From: Candidatus Hydrogenedentota bacterium | Lineage (GTDB): Bacteria; Hydrogenedentota; Hydrogenedentia; Hydrogenedentales; CAITNO01 | Assembly (NCBI GenBank): GCA_018056705.1 | Contig: JAGPFE010000001.1 | Span: 1 to 64,000 of the forward strand | Direction of reading: 5' to 3' | Length of the DNA stretch: 64,000 nt | Part shown: positions 1 to 8,240 of the stretch, piece by piece | How positions within the stretch are numbered: position 1 is the stretch's first letter | Layout of the letters: every line of letters starts with the position of its first letter | Notes under the pieces: generated by a model | The model's database searches: none | Seen by the model: the letters and a program-made list of their open reading frames with translations, nothing else | What the model was told of the DNA's origin: nothing | Position numbers and translations under genes: made by a program

Positions 1-732
1 CACCTGTTCAAGCAACTGCCAGATCCGCGTGATCACGCCAGTGAAGGCCGTGGGATCCTCGGGAGTACGCGTTACTGCCGCGTCCAGGCAGTCCAGGGCC
101 TTGTTTATTTTTCCAGTTTCCAGCCAAATCCTAGCGGCCTCTTCAGGTTTTCCCGCGCGCCGGAAAGCGTCGGCCGCGTAACGGCGCTTCCCAATTGATT
201 CGTACAGGCGGGCGGCGGCTTCCCAGGATCCGGCCTTCCACAGCAACCTGGCGGCCCGGGCGGTTTTGCCGGCGGCTGCCCAGTTTTTCGCGGCCCGTTC
301 CCACTGGCGATCCTTTTCAAACCATCGCGCGGCTTCGTCCGGCTGGTTCAGGGCTTCGAAGACCTCGCCCATTCTCCCCCACTTTTTCTCTTTCCGGAGA
401 CGTTCCATGGTTTTGACCGGGTGCTGGGCCCCTTCGATGCGGTCCCCGAAACTGTCCTTTCGCGCGGCCAGGGGTTCGGGGATTTCGTGGCCTTCCATGC
501 TTTTACGGAGGGACCGGGCGATCCACGCGCTTCGCAGACGCAGGTAGATTTCGGCGAGGATGAAGAAGCCGAGCAGAATGAGGCTGCTTTTCCAGACGAA
601 GTTGGCGGTGTCCTGTGGCATTTCGATGCCGAGTGGCCTCGTGATAACGTAGAGGACCCGCTCCATGGGTCCCCACCAGAACCAGCGGACCCACCCGATG
701 AGATTACTCCACCACTGGACGATGTAACGCAT
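1..732 (-). CDS. Membrane-anchored alpha-solenoid (TPR-like) protein, 3' end outside the window
   Basis: The frame is open to the left edge of the window, so only the first 244 residues are visible. The start ATG (730-732) follows a GGAG about 12 nt upstream, and an in-frame stop lies just beyond it. The N-terminus is Trp-rich (VQWWSNLIGWVRWFWWG), followed near residues 48-68 by one membrane segment (SSLILLGFFILAEIYLRL). After that come repeating helical units rich in Ala, Arg and aromatic residues (AARWFEKDRQWERAAKNW, AARLLWKAGSWEAAARLY, AADAFRRAGKPEEAARIW), typical of TPR/Sel1-like solenoids. That suggests a cytoplasmic or periplasmic protein-interaction domain tethered to the membrane. No enzymatic motif is visible and I do not recognise the family. 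The membrane-plus-solenoid reading is fairly secure; any function is unknown. Confidence 0.75.
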   Translation of the reverse strand, partial: MRYIVQWWSNLIGWVRWFWWGPMERVLYVITRPLGIEMPQDTANFVWKSSLILLGFFILAEIYLRLRSAWIARSLRKSMEGHEIPEPLAARKDSFGDRIEGAQHPVKTMERLRKEKKWGRMGEVFEALNQPDEAARWFEKDRQWERAAKNWAAAGKTARAARLLWKAGSWEAAARLYESIGKRRYAADAFRRAGKPEEAARIWLETGKINKALDCLDAAVTRTPEDPTAFTGVITRIWQLLEQV

Positions 733-986
733 ACCACTCGGGCTCCACCGGTGTTATTTTAAGGGCATTGAGGGCGACGGACCAAGGGGCAGTCGGGGTG
801 AAGGGTGAGGGCGTTACAAGTGCAATCGCTCTTTGCGCGGAGAATGGGATACTTGTCCTTTGGACGAAAAAGAACCCGGTGATCGCCCGTGATGCTTGCG
901 TGTGACATGGATTTCAATGAGGGGCCAACGGTATATTCCAATTACGGAAGTGAACGCCCGTGATGCTTGCGTGCGACATGGATTTC

Positions 987-1068
987 TGTCATTTCGACGA
1001 ACGAAGTGAGGAGAAATCTTGCGGGGGTTTTTAAGGGGGGAAGATTTCTCGCTTCGCTCGAAATGACA
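987..1068. repeat. Palindromic repeat element, copy 1
   Basis: The left arm starts TGTCATTTCGACGAACGAAG and the right arm ends CGCTTCGCTCGAAATGACA. The arms are imperfect inverted complements separated by a short G-rich spacer. The same arms recur at 1352, 1476, 17506, 17751, 45475 and 46101, so this is a dispersed family in this genome. Such elements are widespread in environmental bacterial genomes and often produce spurious HFERSEKS-type ORFs. No transposase is nearby, so it behaves like a non-autonomous MITE or REP-like element. Confidence 0.85.
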
Positions 1069-1351
1069 AGGTACTGGAAATGAGAACCATACCGCGGGGA
1101 ACAACGTTTTAGTATTATTTTAAGGGCATTGAGGGCGACGGACCAAGGGGCAGTCGGGGTGAAGGGTCAGGGTGTTGCAAGTGCAATCGCTCTTTGCGCG
1201 GAGAATGGGATACTTGTCCTTTGGACGAAAAAGTAACCCGGTGATCGCCCGTCATGCTTGCGTGTGACATGGATTTCAATGAGGGGCCAACGGTATATCC
1301 CAATTACGACGGATGTGAACGTCCGTGATGCTTTCGTGTGACATGGATTTC

Positions 1352-1433
1352 TGTCATTTCGACGAACGAAGTGAGGAGAAATCTTGCGGGGGTTTTTAAG
1401 GGGGGAAGATTTCTCGCTTCGCTCGAAATGACA
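1352..1433. repeat. Palindromic repeat element, copy 2
   Basis: This is nearly identical to the element at 987-1068, having been copied along with the surrounding tandem duplication. Its left arm is TGTCATTTCGACGAACGAAG and its right arm ends TCGCTTCGCTCGAAATGACA. Confidence 0.85.
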
Positions 1434-1475
1434 AGGTACTGGAAATGAGAACCATACCGCGGGGAACAACGTTCC

Positions 1476-1497
1476 ATCGCTTCGCTCGAAATGACAA
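1476..1497. repeat. Half-element fragment of the palindromic repeat
   Basis: Only the right-arm sequence ATCGCTTCGCTCGAAATGACA is present, directly after the second tandem copy. It is followed by another ACCGCGGGGAACAACGTT remnant, indicating a partial third duplication. Confidence 0.7.
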
Positions 1498-1665
1498 GAT
1501 ACTGAATGGGAACCATACCGCGGGGAACAACGTTTCAGGAAAAGGCAAAGTGCTTAACAAGTCTGGGTTGAAAGATATCCCCAAAAACACGAGGAATTTA
1601 CTGAACGGAAACTACGTAACGCGCGTCGGGATTGTTCGCGCCTTCCGGCACAGCAGGACAGCGCA

Positions 1666-1688
1666 CTTAAACTAATACGCGCTATTAG
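1666..1688 (-). terminator. Weak intrinsic terminator after the RNA methyltransferase gene
   Basis: On the minus strand the stop codon sits inside a CTAATA-GCGCG-TATTAG hairpin followed by TTTAAG. The stem is short and AT-rich and the U-run is only three, so termination may be inefficient. It lies at the expected 3' end of a long minus-strand gene run. Confidence 0.4.
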
Positions 1689-3001
1689 TCCGTCCGGCGC
1701 TCCAGGGTTGCCACAACCTCTACGTGTGGCGTGTGCGGAAACATGTCCACGGCGTCCAGCGATGCCAGCCGGTAACGATCCAGGAAAGGTGGCAGTTCCC
1801 GGGCCAGGATAGGCGGGTTACAGGAGACGTAAAGCAGGTGGCGAGGCGCGAGGGCGACCAGGCGCTCCACCACTTTTGGCGTGAGGCCGGCCCGGGGCGG
1901 ATCGACAATGACCAGGCTTTCCGGGGGAATGCCGCTGGCAGCGATCCGTTCTTTGAGCCATGCCCGCACCCGGGCCTGGTGGAAATGTATGTTACCGGCT
2001 TCAGCGGTCCGGGCGTTCCATTTTCCATCTTCGACGGCGGGAGCGATTTCTTCCACGGAGTGGACGCGTTCCGCCAGGTCGCCGAGGGCCAGGGCGATGG
2101 TGCCCATGCCACCATACAGGTCGTACAGGATGGGCGGTCGGAGTTCCATGACCCGGGCCCGAAGCAGGGCATACAGCCTTTCAGCGGCGAGGGTGTTGGT
2201 CTGGAAAAAGGACAGGGGTGAAATCCGGAATCGCAGCACCCGGGGCGGGGGCAGGCCGGCCTGTTCCCGTTCGATGCCCGCGAGGGCGGCATCCGGTTCG
2301 GACCACCAGTTTCGGCCGGGCCGGTCATAGACATGAAGGATTTCCTGGATTTCAGGAGATCCGTGCAGTAGTTCGATCCATTCCGCTGTGGCCACCTCTC
2401 CCCTGCCGGAAAAAGTGCCCCACAGGACGGCGGTATCCGGCCACGCGGACAGCACGGCTTGCGTGAACGCGTCCGCGTTGAGCGAACCGGGCGTGGTGAT
2501 CAGCATCACCATGCGCTGGCCCGTGCGCCGGGCTTCCCGGATGAGCAGGTTGCGCAGGAAGCCGGTGTTTCGCCGGCTGTCGAAAGCGGGCAGTTCTTCG
2601 CGCGCTACCCATTCCCGGACGGCTTCGAACAGGCGGTTCAGGCCGCGCGGGCCGATGAGGCAGTCGCGCGGTGCAACCGGGCGGCACCAGTTTCCCCGGG
2701 CCTTGAACCCCAGGACGGGCCGTCGGGGTGTACCGGGAGGTGGGGGCGAGTCGAACCATTCGGGGCTGAAGGCAGGATCGATCTTGTTCCGGTAGTGAAA
2801 AAGCACCGGGGAGGGAATGAGGTCGATGGGACGTGGATAGATGTTCCTGAAGAGGGTCTCCACCCATCGTTTTTTTTCTTCGAGTTGCGCTTCGTAGGAG
2901 AGGTGCTGGCTGACGCACCCCCCGCATTCCCCAAAGTGCGCGCAGGGCGCGGCATGGGAAAACGTGCCGGCGGGAGCCGGTGTCCTCAGCGACTCACCCA
3001 T
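1685..3001 (-). CDS. TrmA/RumA-family RNA (uracil-5-)-methyltransferase, RlmD-like
   Basis: SAM-dependent enzyme expected to make 5-methyluridine in rRNA or tRNA in the cytoplasm. With the start at 3001 it is 438 residues. An Fe-S cluster motif CAHFGECGGC lies at residues 20-29, with a probable fourth Cys in RDCLIGP. A SAM-binding region contains FFQTN and LYDLYGGMGTIAL. The catalytic Cys is in YVSCNP (about residue 394), with the usual acidic residue in HVEVV near the C-terminus. The N-terminal TRAM domain of classical RlmD is absent, so the exact target base is uncertain. The frame could extend to 3136, but that would overlap the upstream HAD gene deeply. The ATG at 3001 overlaps the HAD stop by 8 nt and has GGAGA about 11 nt upstream, so it is preferred. 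Confidence 0.85.
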   Translation of the reverse strand: MGESLRTPAPAGTFSHAAPCAHFGECGGCVSQHLSYEAQLEEKKRWVETLFRNIYPRPIDLIPSPVLFHYRNKIDPAFSPEWFDSPPPPGTPRRPVLGFKARGNWCRPVAPRDCLIGPRGLNRLFEAVREWVAREELPAFDSRRNTGFLRNLLIREARRTGQRMVMLITTPGSLNADAFTQAVLSAWPDTAVLWGTFSGRGEVATAEWIELLHGSPEIQEILHVYDRPGRNWWSEPDAALAGIEREQAGLPPPRVLRFRISPLSFFQTNTLAAERLYALLRARVMELRPPILYDLYGGMGTIALALGDLAERVHSVEEIAPAVEDGKWNARTAEAGNIHFHQARVRAWLKERIAASGIPPESLVIVDPPRAGLTPKVVERLVALAPRHLLYVSCNPPILARELPPFLDRYRLASLDAVDMFPHTPHVEVVATLERRTD

Positions 3002-3800
3002 GGTTCGCGACATCTCCGGCAACGGGCAGGCGACGTGACAAAAGGGCAAGCAACGCGGAAAGGTCGTCGATTTCGCCGTGAGGCGGCAGGTCGCCGGGCG
3101 CGGGTTCGAAACGTTCCGGGGGCACCCACCGGACAAAGCGCATGGTGATCATGCCCGCCTTTCGGGCACCCTGCACGTCCGCCAGCCAGTTATCCCCGAT
3201 GAAGAGGCACTGTTCCGGGGAGACGTTCAACGCGCGGGTGATGGCCCGGAAGACGTCGGGGTGAGGCTTGACCCGTCCGAGATCTCCTGAAACCAGGATG
3301 GCGTCAAGCAGGGTATCGGCCTGGTTTTTAGCAAGGCTTAGCCGTATGGCTTCACCGTCGGGGTAGTTGGAAAGCAGGCCGAGTCGATATTGTCCGCGCA
3401 GCGCGCGCAGGATTCGCCTGGTTTCCGGGGACATTTTTACGATGTCGACGAAGATGGCGCGTCGAGTCTCGATGATTTCGGCTACCTCTTCCGGGGTTGG
3501 AGCGTGACCATACAGGGTGGTGTAAAGATCCAGGACCATCCGGTGGAGATTGCTTTCCCGGTATTCCGGGGGATCGCCCAGATATGGCGCGAGACGATCC
3601 CTTTCGCGCAGTTCGTGGTAGAGGCTCTCATTGAAAGACCCGAACCGATGGCGCAGGAACGCGGCCAGCCGCTCGTCGAACGCGTCTACTTCGACGCGGC
3701 CGAAAGGAACCAGCGTGTTGCCGTAATCAAAAATAACCGCGCGGATTTCTGAGGACAGGGCCGGGATGATGGCATTCGCGGCGGCCGTGTTTTCAGTCAT
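2994..3800 (-). CDS. HAD-superfamily hydrolase (phosphatase)
   Basis: 268 residues. HAD motifs are in order: motif I FDYGNTL (nucleophile Asp25; the second acidic residue of DxD is replaced by Gly, a common variant), motif II LLSNY, motif III GRVKPHPDVF with the conserved Lys, and motif IV GDNWLADVQGA. An all-helical cap of about 90 residues sits between motifs I and II, giving a C1-type cap. The substrate cannot be read from sequence. Its position at the end of the NAD salvage run (8-nt overlap with nadE) makes a nucleotide or nicotinamide-nucleotide phosphatase conceivable, but that is inference. Confidence 0.85.
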   Translation of the reverse strand: MTENTAAANAIIPALSSEIRAVIFDYGNTLVPFGRVEVDAFDERLAAFLRHRFGSFNESLYHELRERDRLAPYLGDPPEYRESNLHRMVLDLYTTLYGHAPTPEEVAEIIETRRAIFVDIVKMSPETRRILRALRGQYRLGLLSNYPDGEAIRLSLAKNQADTLLDAILVSGDLGRVKPHPDVFRAITRALNVSPEQCLFIGDNWLADVQGARKAGMITMRFVRWVPPERFEPAPGDLPPHGEIDDLSALLALLSRRLPVAGDVANHG

Positions 3801-5727
3801 TCAGGCGAGCCTCCCGCAACTCCCGCAGTTCCCGTTCGATGCTCTGGCTGACGGGGAACCGGAACCCTGTTTTGGGGTCGAGGTCCAGGGGCAGGACCTT
3901 GAGGGCGACCGGATGCTGATCCCGTTTCCACTGGCTGGCGCAGAAACGGCGCGCGAAGTCCGCAGTCCAGGCGCGTAACTGTTCGGGGTCCCGATCGGGA
4001 TGACGCTGGGCCAGCACGCGCCAGCAGTCCGGCAGGGCCAGGCGTTGCGCGGCGTACAGGTGCAGCAGGTCGTCCAGGATGGCGTAGGGCATGAGGTCCT
4101 TTTCATCCTGCTGGTCCGGGGCGAGTTCGGCACTGGGCGGTATGGCGAATATTTTCTCGAGGGCCCGGATGTGACGGGTCTGGGCGAGGTGCTCCAGCAG
4201 GCGGCTGACCACGGTTTTGGGCAGGTTGGCGATGGGCGAATACCCCCCCTGGTTATCGCCACCGGTTGTGCTGTAGCCCACGGCGGCTTCGCTCAGGTTG
4301 GAGGTGACCAGCACGAGGCCTCCCACGGAGTTGGCCCAGTTGAGCATGATGGCCCCACGGATACGGGCCTGCAGGTTCTGCAGGGCCAGGGGGGCGACCT
4401 TGTCCGGTCCGCCGGCCATTTCCGCGGCCAGTTTTTCGGCTACGGCGACTTCCTCGTCAATGGGCTGGATGCGGAAAGGCACGTCCAGTTCTTCGGCCAA
4501 GGCGCGGGCGGCGTCCAGAGTGGCCTCGCTGCTGTAACGGGTGTTGGGCAGGTAGACGCTTTCGACGCGCTCGCGCCAGTTAGCGGTATCCGCGCCCCCC
4601 CGCAAAGATCTGGCCGCTTCCACGGCCATGAGCAGACACAAGGCGCTGTCCCGTCCGCCGGATAGGGCGACGAGGAACTTGCGGAACGCGCCGACCTTTT
4701 CAAAATAGTCGCGCAGGCCGAGCACGAGGGCGTTGAACAGGTCTTCCAGGGCCTGGCGTTCGGGGGAATGTTCGGTGGGAGCGCCGGGAGGAATATAGAA
4801 GGAACCGGGGAGACGGGCGGCATACTCCGAAACGGGGGCGGGCGTCCAGGTGCCGGGACATGGTACCCGTTCAGTGCCGTCCTTCGCGTGTTCGCCCGCG
4901 CGAATGGCCTGGCGCCAGGTGCTGTTTTCAAGGCGCGATCGTCTTACCTGGTCGAGGTCGGCGACGGCACACTGCAGCGTAACGTATTCCCGAGAGAGCA
5001 AGGGGCCTTCGGCGATGATGCCTTCCGGCGTGGCGATGATGTTGCCGCCGTCGAACACGAGCCGGCTCGAGTCGCATCCCAGCAGGTTGGCATAGGCGTA
5101 GATCACGTTCAGTTTGGCCGCGGTGACAGCCACGAGATGTTTCCGGGTTTCATTTTTAAGGGGCGTGAAGGGGGACGCGCTCAGGTTGCAGATGATTTCC
5201 GCGCCCGCGCGGACACGGTCCCGCGCGGGGGATTCCGCCGCGAAGAGGTCCTCGCAGATTTCCGCCGAGACCCGGCCGAAGGGTAATTCGAACACCAGGT
5301 TGCCCGCGGGCACGCCATGGCACCGCGTGACGCCTTCTTCCCAGGAGGACCAGTGACGACCTTCGTAAAATATACTGTAGGTAGGGAGGTTCCGCTTGAG
5401 AATGAGGCCGCGGACGCTGCCATCGTAAAGCAGGGCGGCTGCGTTGTAGATTCGATCGTCGACCCGGACGGGCAGCCCCACGAAGACGGCGATGTCGCGG
5501 GTAGCCTCCGCCAGGGATTCGAGGGCTTCCCAGCTGTACCGGCAGACATGGGGCCAGAACACCCGGTCCTCCAGGCTGTAGCCGGAGATGGCCAGTTCAG
5601 GCGTGACCAGCAGGTGCGCGCCCTGTTCGCGGGCCTGGTTGATGACCTGCCGAAGGATTTCGGAATTACCCCGGTAATCCCCCACTTTCACGGATACCGA
5701 AGCGACCGCGATTTTGACCAGTCTCAT
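3793..5727 (-). CDS. nadE: Glutamine-dependent NAD+ synthetase
   Basis: Final step of NAD synthesis: amidates nicotinate adenine dinucleotide with ammonia from glutamine. 644 residues, the usual size for the two-domain enzyme. The N-terminal nitrilase-type glutaminase carries the Glu44 (PELAISGY), Lys111 (LKRNLPTY) and Cys158 (SAEICEDLF) triad. The C-terminal synthetase carries the ATP-pyrophosphatase loop SGGRDS at 356-361 and a GYSTTGGDNQGGYSPIANL segment. The start has GGGAGAG upstream and lies 14 bp after pncB. Together with pncA and pncB it completes the nicotinamide-to-NAD salvage route apart from NadD, which is not in this window. Confidence 0.97.
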   Translation of the reverse strand: MRLVKIAVASVSVKVGDYRGNSEILRQVINQAREQGAHLLVTPELAISGYSLEDRVFWPHVCRYSWEALESLAEATRDIAVFVGLPVRVDDRIYNAAALLYDGSVRGLILKRNLPTYSIFYEGRHWSSWEEGVTRCHGVPAGNLVFELPFGRVSAEICEDLFAAESPARDRVRAGAEIICNLSASPFTPLKNETRKHLVAVTAAKLNVIYAYANLLGCDSSRLVFDGGNIIATPEGIIAEGPLLSREYVTLQCAVADLDQVRRSRLENSTWRQAIRAGEHAKDGTERVPCPGTWTPAPVSEYAARLPGSFYIPPGAPTEHSPERQALEDLFNALVLGLRDYFEKVGAFRKFLVALSGGRDSALCLLMAVEAARSLRGGADTANWRERVESVYLPNTRYSSEATLDAARALAEELDVPFRIQPIDEEVAVAEKLAAEMAGGPDKVAPLALQNLQARIRGAIMLNWANSVGGLVLVTSNLSEAAVGYSTTGGDNQGGYSPIANLPKTVVSRLLEHLAQTRHIRALEKIFAIPPSAELAPDQQDEKDLMPYAILDDLLHLYAAQRLALPDCWRVLAQRHPDRDPEQLRAWTADFARRFCASQWKRDQHPVALKVLPLDLDPKTGFRFPVSQSIERELRELREARLND

Positions 5728-5741
5728 GAAGCGCTCTCCCG

Positions 5742-7211
5742 TCAGAAGATTTCCGGGTTACCGCTGAGCAACCGGGCCTTGATCTCTCCCAGTTCTTCGG
5801 AGAGGATCACCTTGTATATTTCCGGGTTTCGGAGCCGCTTGAATTCTTCCCCGAGTATCCGCTGCTGTTCCTGGGCCCGGTCGCGGACGCGGGAGGCCGT
5901 TGTTGATTCGATCACGCGGTGGCCATTTTCAAAGACGGTTTGAAGCAGCGGTTCTCCCCGTACGGCATCTTCCAACTGGGCCTTGAGGTGCGGCAGTTTC
6001 CGGGAACGTCCGTAGACGGGGCCTGTTTCGGGCCATGGGCTGCCTTCCTGGATCAGCAGGTCGCCCACCGGCCGGTCTTCCGCATCGTAGTACCGGATGA
6101 TCTGCTTGCGCCCGGGGTTGGTGGCTTTTTCGATGTTGGAAGAGATTTTCATCCGGGGGATCCACCCCTCCGGTCCTTCGATGGCGGTGAGTTTGTAGAC
6201 CCCTCCCAGCGCTGGGGCATCGTAGGAAGTGATCAGTTGCGTGCCGACGCCCCAGGCGTTGATCCGGGCACCCTGCCGCTTGAGATCGGCGATCAGGTCT
6301 TCATTCAGATCGTTGGACGCGACGATGAGGGGATTTTCCAGTCCGGCCTCGATCATCATTCGGTAGGCGGCCTTGCTGAGCTTGGCCAGGTCACCCGAGT
6401 CAAGGCGGATGGCGGGGCGGATATTTTTCCCCGACGCGGCGAGTTCCCTGAAGACACGGATGGCATTGGGCACGCCGCTTTTGATGACATCATACGTATC
6501 GACCAGGAGGATGCACCGGTCAGGATACTGCCTGGCGAAGGCGCGAAAGGCCTCGAGTTCGGACGGGAAACTCATGACCCAACTGTGGGCGTGCGTGCCG
6601 GCCACGGGGATGCCGTAGACCTTTCCGGCCAGGACATTCGAAGTGCTGACACACCCGCCAATGTAAGCGGCCCTGGAACCGGTGACGCCGCCATCGGGAC
6701 CATGGGCGCGACGCAGACCGAAGTCGAGCACCGGTTCTCCCTCCGCGGCAAGGCATACCCGGGCGGCCTTGGTGGCGATGAGGATCGGGTAGTTGAGGAG
6801 ATTGAGAATAGCGGTCTCGAGGAGCTGGGCCTCGATGACCGGACCTTCCACCTGGACCACGGGTTCGTCCGGGAACACGAGCATGCCTTCCGGCACGGCC
6901 CGGACCGAACAGTTCAGGCGAAAATTCGCGAGATAGTCCAGAAAATTTTCATCGAAAACATTCAAGGATCGCAGGTACGCGATGTCGTCCGGCTCAAATC
7001 GGAGGTTTTCCAGGAAATCGAGCAGGGGATCCAGTCCGGCGTGGATCGCAAAGCCGGTGTGAGGCGGCAGGGACCGGAAGAAATAATCAAAGGTAACCCG
7101 TTGAGCGGCCCGGCCTTCCCGCCAGTGCCCGGCCATCATGGTCAACTGGTAAAAATCGGTCAGCAGGGCGAGTCCACGCCGCTGAAACCAGGCGTCTGAC
7201 GGTCCGTTCAT
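5742..7211 (-). CDS. pncB: Nicotinate phosphoribosyltransferase
   Basis: Converts nicotinate and PRPP to nicotinate mononucleotide (Preiss-Handler salvage). 489 residues. Family features include the N-terminal LLTDFYQLTMMAGHW, the FRSLPPHTGFAIHAGL segment, AHSWVMSF, AIRLDSGDLAKLS and a C-terminal region with WGVGTQLITSYDAPALGGVYKL. Its ATG overlaps the pncA stop by 4 nt (ATGA), so the two are translationally coupled, and nadE follows after 14 bp. Nothing unusual in length or motifs. Confidence 0.96.
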   Translation of the reverse strand: MNGPSDAWFQRRGLALLTDFYQLTMMAGHWREGRAAQRVTFDYFFRSLPPHTGFAIHAGLDPLLDFLENLRFEPDDIAYLRSLNVFDENFLDYLANFRLNCSVRAVPEGMLVFPDEPVVQVEGPVIEAQLLETAILNLLNYPILIATKAARVCLAAEGEPVLDFGLRRAHGPDGGVTGSRAAYIGGCVSTSNVLAGKVYGIPVAGTHAHSWVMSFPSELEAFRAFARQYPDRCILLVDTYDVIKSGVPNAIRVFRELAASGKNIRPAIRLDSGDLAKLSKAAYRMMIEAGLENPLIVASNDLNEDLIADLKRQGARINAWGVGTQLITSYDAPALGGVYKLTAIEGPEGWIPRMKISSNIEKATNPGRKQIIRYYDAEDRPVGDLLIQEGSPWPETGPVYGRSRKLPHLKAQLEDAVRGEPLLQTVFENGHRVIESTTASRVRDRAQEQQRILGEEFKRLRNPEIYKVILSEELGEIKARLLSGNPEIF

Positions 7212-7777
7212 TGAATTTCCCCCGAGACACAGAAATGGACGCCGGCGGCCTTGAGTTCTTCGATGGCCTGGCGACCGGTTTCAGGGGAAACGGCGCGGGT
7301 GGCATCCTCGACCACCCAGACCTCGTACCCCGCGCGCCGGGCGTCCAGCGCGGTAGCCTTGACACAGTAGTCCAGGGCAAGACCCCCGACAAAAACCCTT
7401 CGGATTTGTTTACCTTTCAGCAGGTCGTCCAGCCCGGTTTCCTGGAAAGCACTGTACGCTTCGCGATCCGGCGCGGTGCCCTTGTTGACGATGATGGCGT
7501 CAAGGGGCACGCGCAGGGCAAAGGGAAACTCGGCCCCCGGCGTATCCTGGACGCAATGAGGCGGCCAGCTGCCGTCGATATAGTCGGGAGATAAACTGAA
7601 ACTGCAGTGGTCGTCAGGGTGCCAGTCCCTGGAATAGATGACCGTTTCGAACCGGTTGATGAGCCGGTTGAGGGGAGGAATAACACCATCCCCTCCGGGC
7701 ACGGGCAAGGCACCACCCGGACAGAAATCGTTCTGAACGTCCACCACGAGCAGGGCGTCAGTGGGCTCAAGTATCAT
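7208..7777 (-). CDS. pncA: Nicotinamidase
   Basis: Hydrolyses nicotinamide to nicotinate and ammonia, feeding PncB. 189 residues of the isochorismatase-like fold. Catalytic Asp13 lies in VVDVQNDFCPGG. The metal-binding set Asp51/His53/His57 is in DWHPDDHCSF, catalytic Lys99 in VNKG, and nucleophile Cys138 in GLALDYCVKATALDA. The start has GGAG about 8 nt upstream and overlaps the end of the NUDIX gene by 11 nt. The complete triad argues for an active enzyme. Confidence 0.95.
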   Translation of the reverse strand: MILEPTDALLVVDVQNDFCPGGALPVPGGDGVIPPLNRLINRFETVIYSRDWHPDDHCSFSLSPDYIDGSWPPHCVQDTPGAEFPFALRVPLDAIIVNKGTAPDREAYSAFQETGLDDLLKGKQIRRVFVGGLALDYCVKATALDARRAGYEVWVVEDATRAVSPETGRQAIEELKAAGVHFCVSGEIQ

Positions 7778-8228
7778 TCAGCGCACTCCGCAGACGTTTC
7801 AGGGCCTCCTGAATGATCACCTCATGGTCGAACGCCAGGTCCGGCAATCTGTCGACGGGAAACCATCCCGCTTCACGGGCGTCATCCCCGCCGCTGACCG
7901 GAACGGCCCGTTCCAACCGGGTCCAGTATACCACGGAAATGGTGCGGCCCCGGGGATCCCGCCCGGGGTCGCCGAAGGCGCCCAACTGGTCAAGGCTGGG
8001 GACGGCAAGGCCGGTTTCTTCGAGCAGTTCACGGCGCGCGGCGACCTCCAGGGCCTCGTCCATGTCGATGTAGCCGCCCGGCAGGGCCCAGCAATGCTGA
8101 TAAGGCGGCCGGGCGCGTCGAATCAGCAGTACCGACAGGCTTTCCGGGGGACCGGCAAACACGACCGTGTCCACCGTTACCATGGGCCTCGGGTGATCAT
8201 ACGTGTATTTGGGGCCGTTGGACGTCAT
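7767..8228 (-). CDS. NUDIX hydrolase, ADP-ribose/NAD-related type
   Basis: 153 residues. The NUDIX box begins at about residue 51 (GGYIDMDEALEVAARRELLE, continuing ETGL), with all metal-binding glutamates present. The flanking pattern (VDTVVFAG, LLIRRARPPYQHCWALPGG) resembles ADP-ribose pyrophosphatases and the NUDIX domain of NrtR-type proteins, but there is no C-terminal DNA-binding domain here. It sits between lpdA and pncA in the NAD salvage run, so hydrolysis of ADP-ribose or an NAD breakdown product is the likeliest role; that is inferred from context. No strong ribosome binding site precedes it, which suggests coupling to lpdA 12 bp upstream. Confidence 0.88.
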   Translation of the reverse strand: MTSNGPKYTYDHPRPMVTVDTVVFAGPPESLSVLLIRRARPPYQHCWALPGGYIDMDEALEVAARRELLEETGLAVPSLDQLGAFGDPGRDPRGRTISVVYWTRLERAVPVSGGDDAREAGWFPVDRLPDLAFDHEVIIQEALKRLRSALNDT

Positions 8229-8240
8229 GCGCCGGGTGGG

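Larger units (their letters stand above)
754..1473. repeat. Tandem duplication of about 360 bp in a non-coding stretch (733-1684)
   Basis: The block beginning at 754 (TTATTTTAAGGGCATTG) recurs at 1115 with only scattered substitutions and small indels. The offset grows from 361 to 365 bp across the block, and both copies end near an ACCGCGGGGAACAACGTT motif. A third, shortened remnant follows (about 1474-1533). Within the first copy a smaller unit (CCCGTGATGCTTGCGTG) occurs twice about 70 bp apart. Each long copy carries one palindromic element, listed separately. Short ORFs across both strands here give peptides such as HFERSEKSS and FVRRND, which are translations of the repeat and not real proteins. 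I see no gene in 733-1684. Confidence 0.85.

Noticed and set aside
987..1497. Possible CRISPR array
   Set aside because: The repeated units are internally palindromic, about 82 bp, spaced by a large duplication and not by unique 30-40 bp spacers; no cas genes are present.
814..1590. Minus-strand ORFs giving HFERSEKSS and FVRRND peptides
   Set aside because: They are translations of the palindromic repeat copies, a well-known source of spurious ORFs, with no ribosome binding sites.
3002..3136. N-terminal extension of the RNA methyltransferase
   Set aside because: It would overlap the HAD gene by over 140 nt, has no family counterpart, and a better start exists at 3001.
5919..7199. Plus-strand 426-codon open frame
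   Set aside because: Antisense shadow of pncB.
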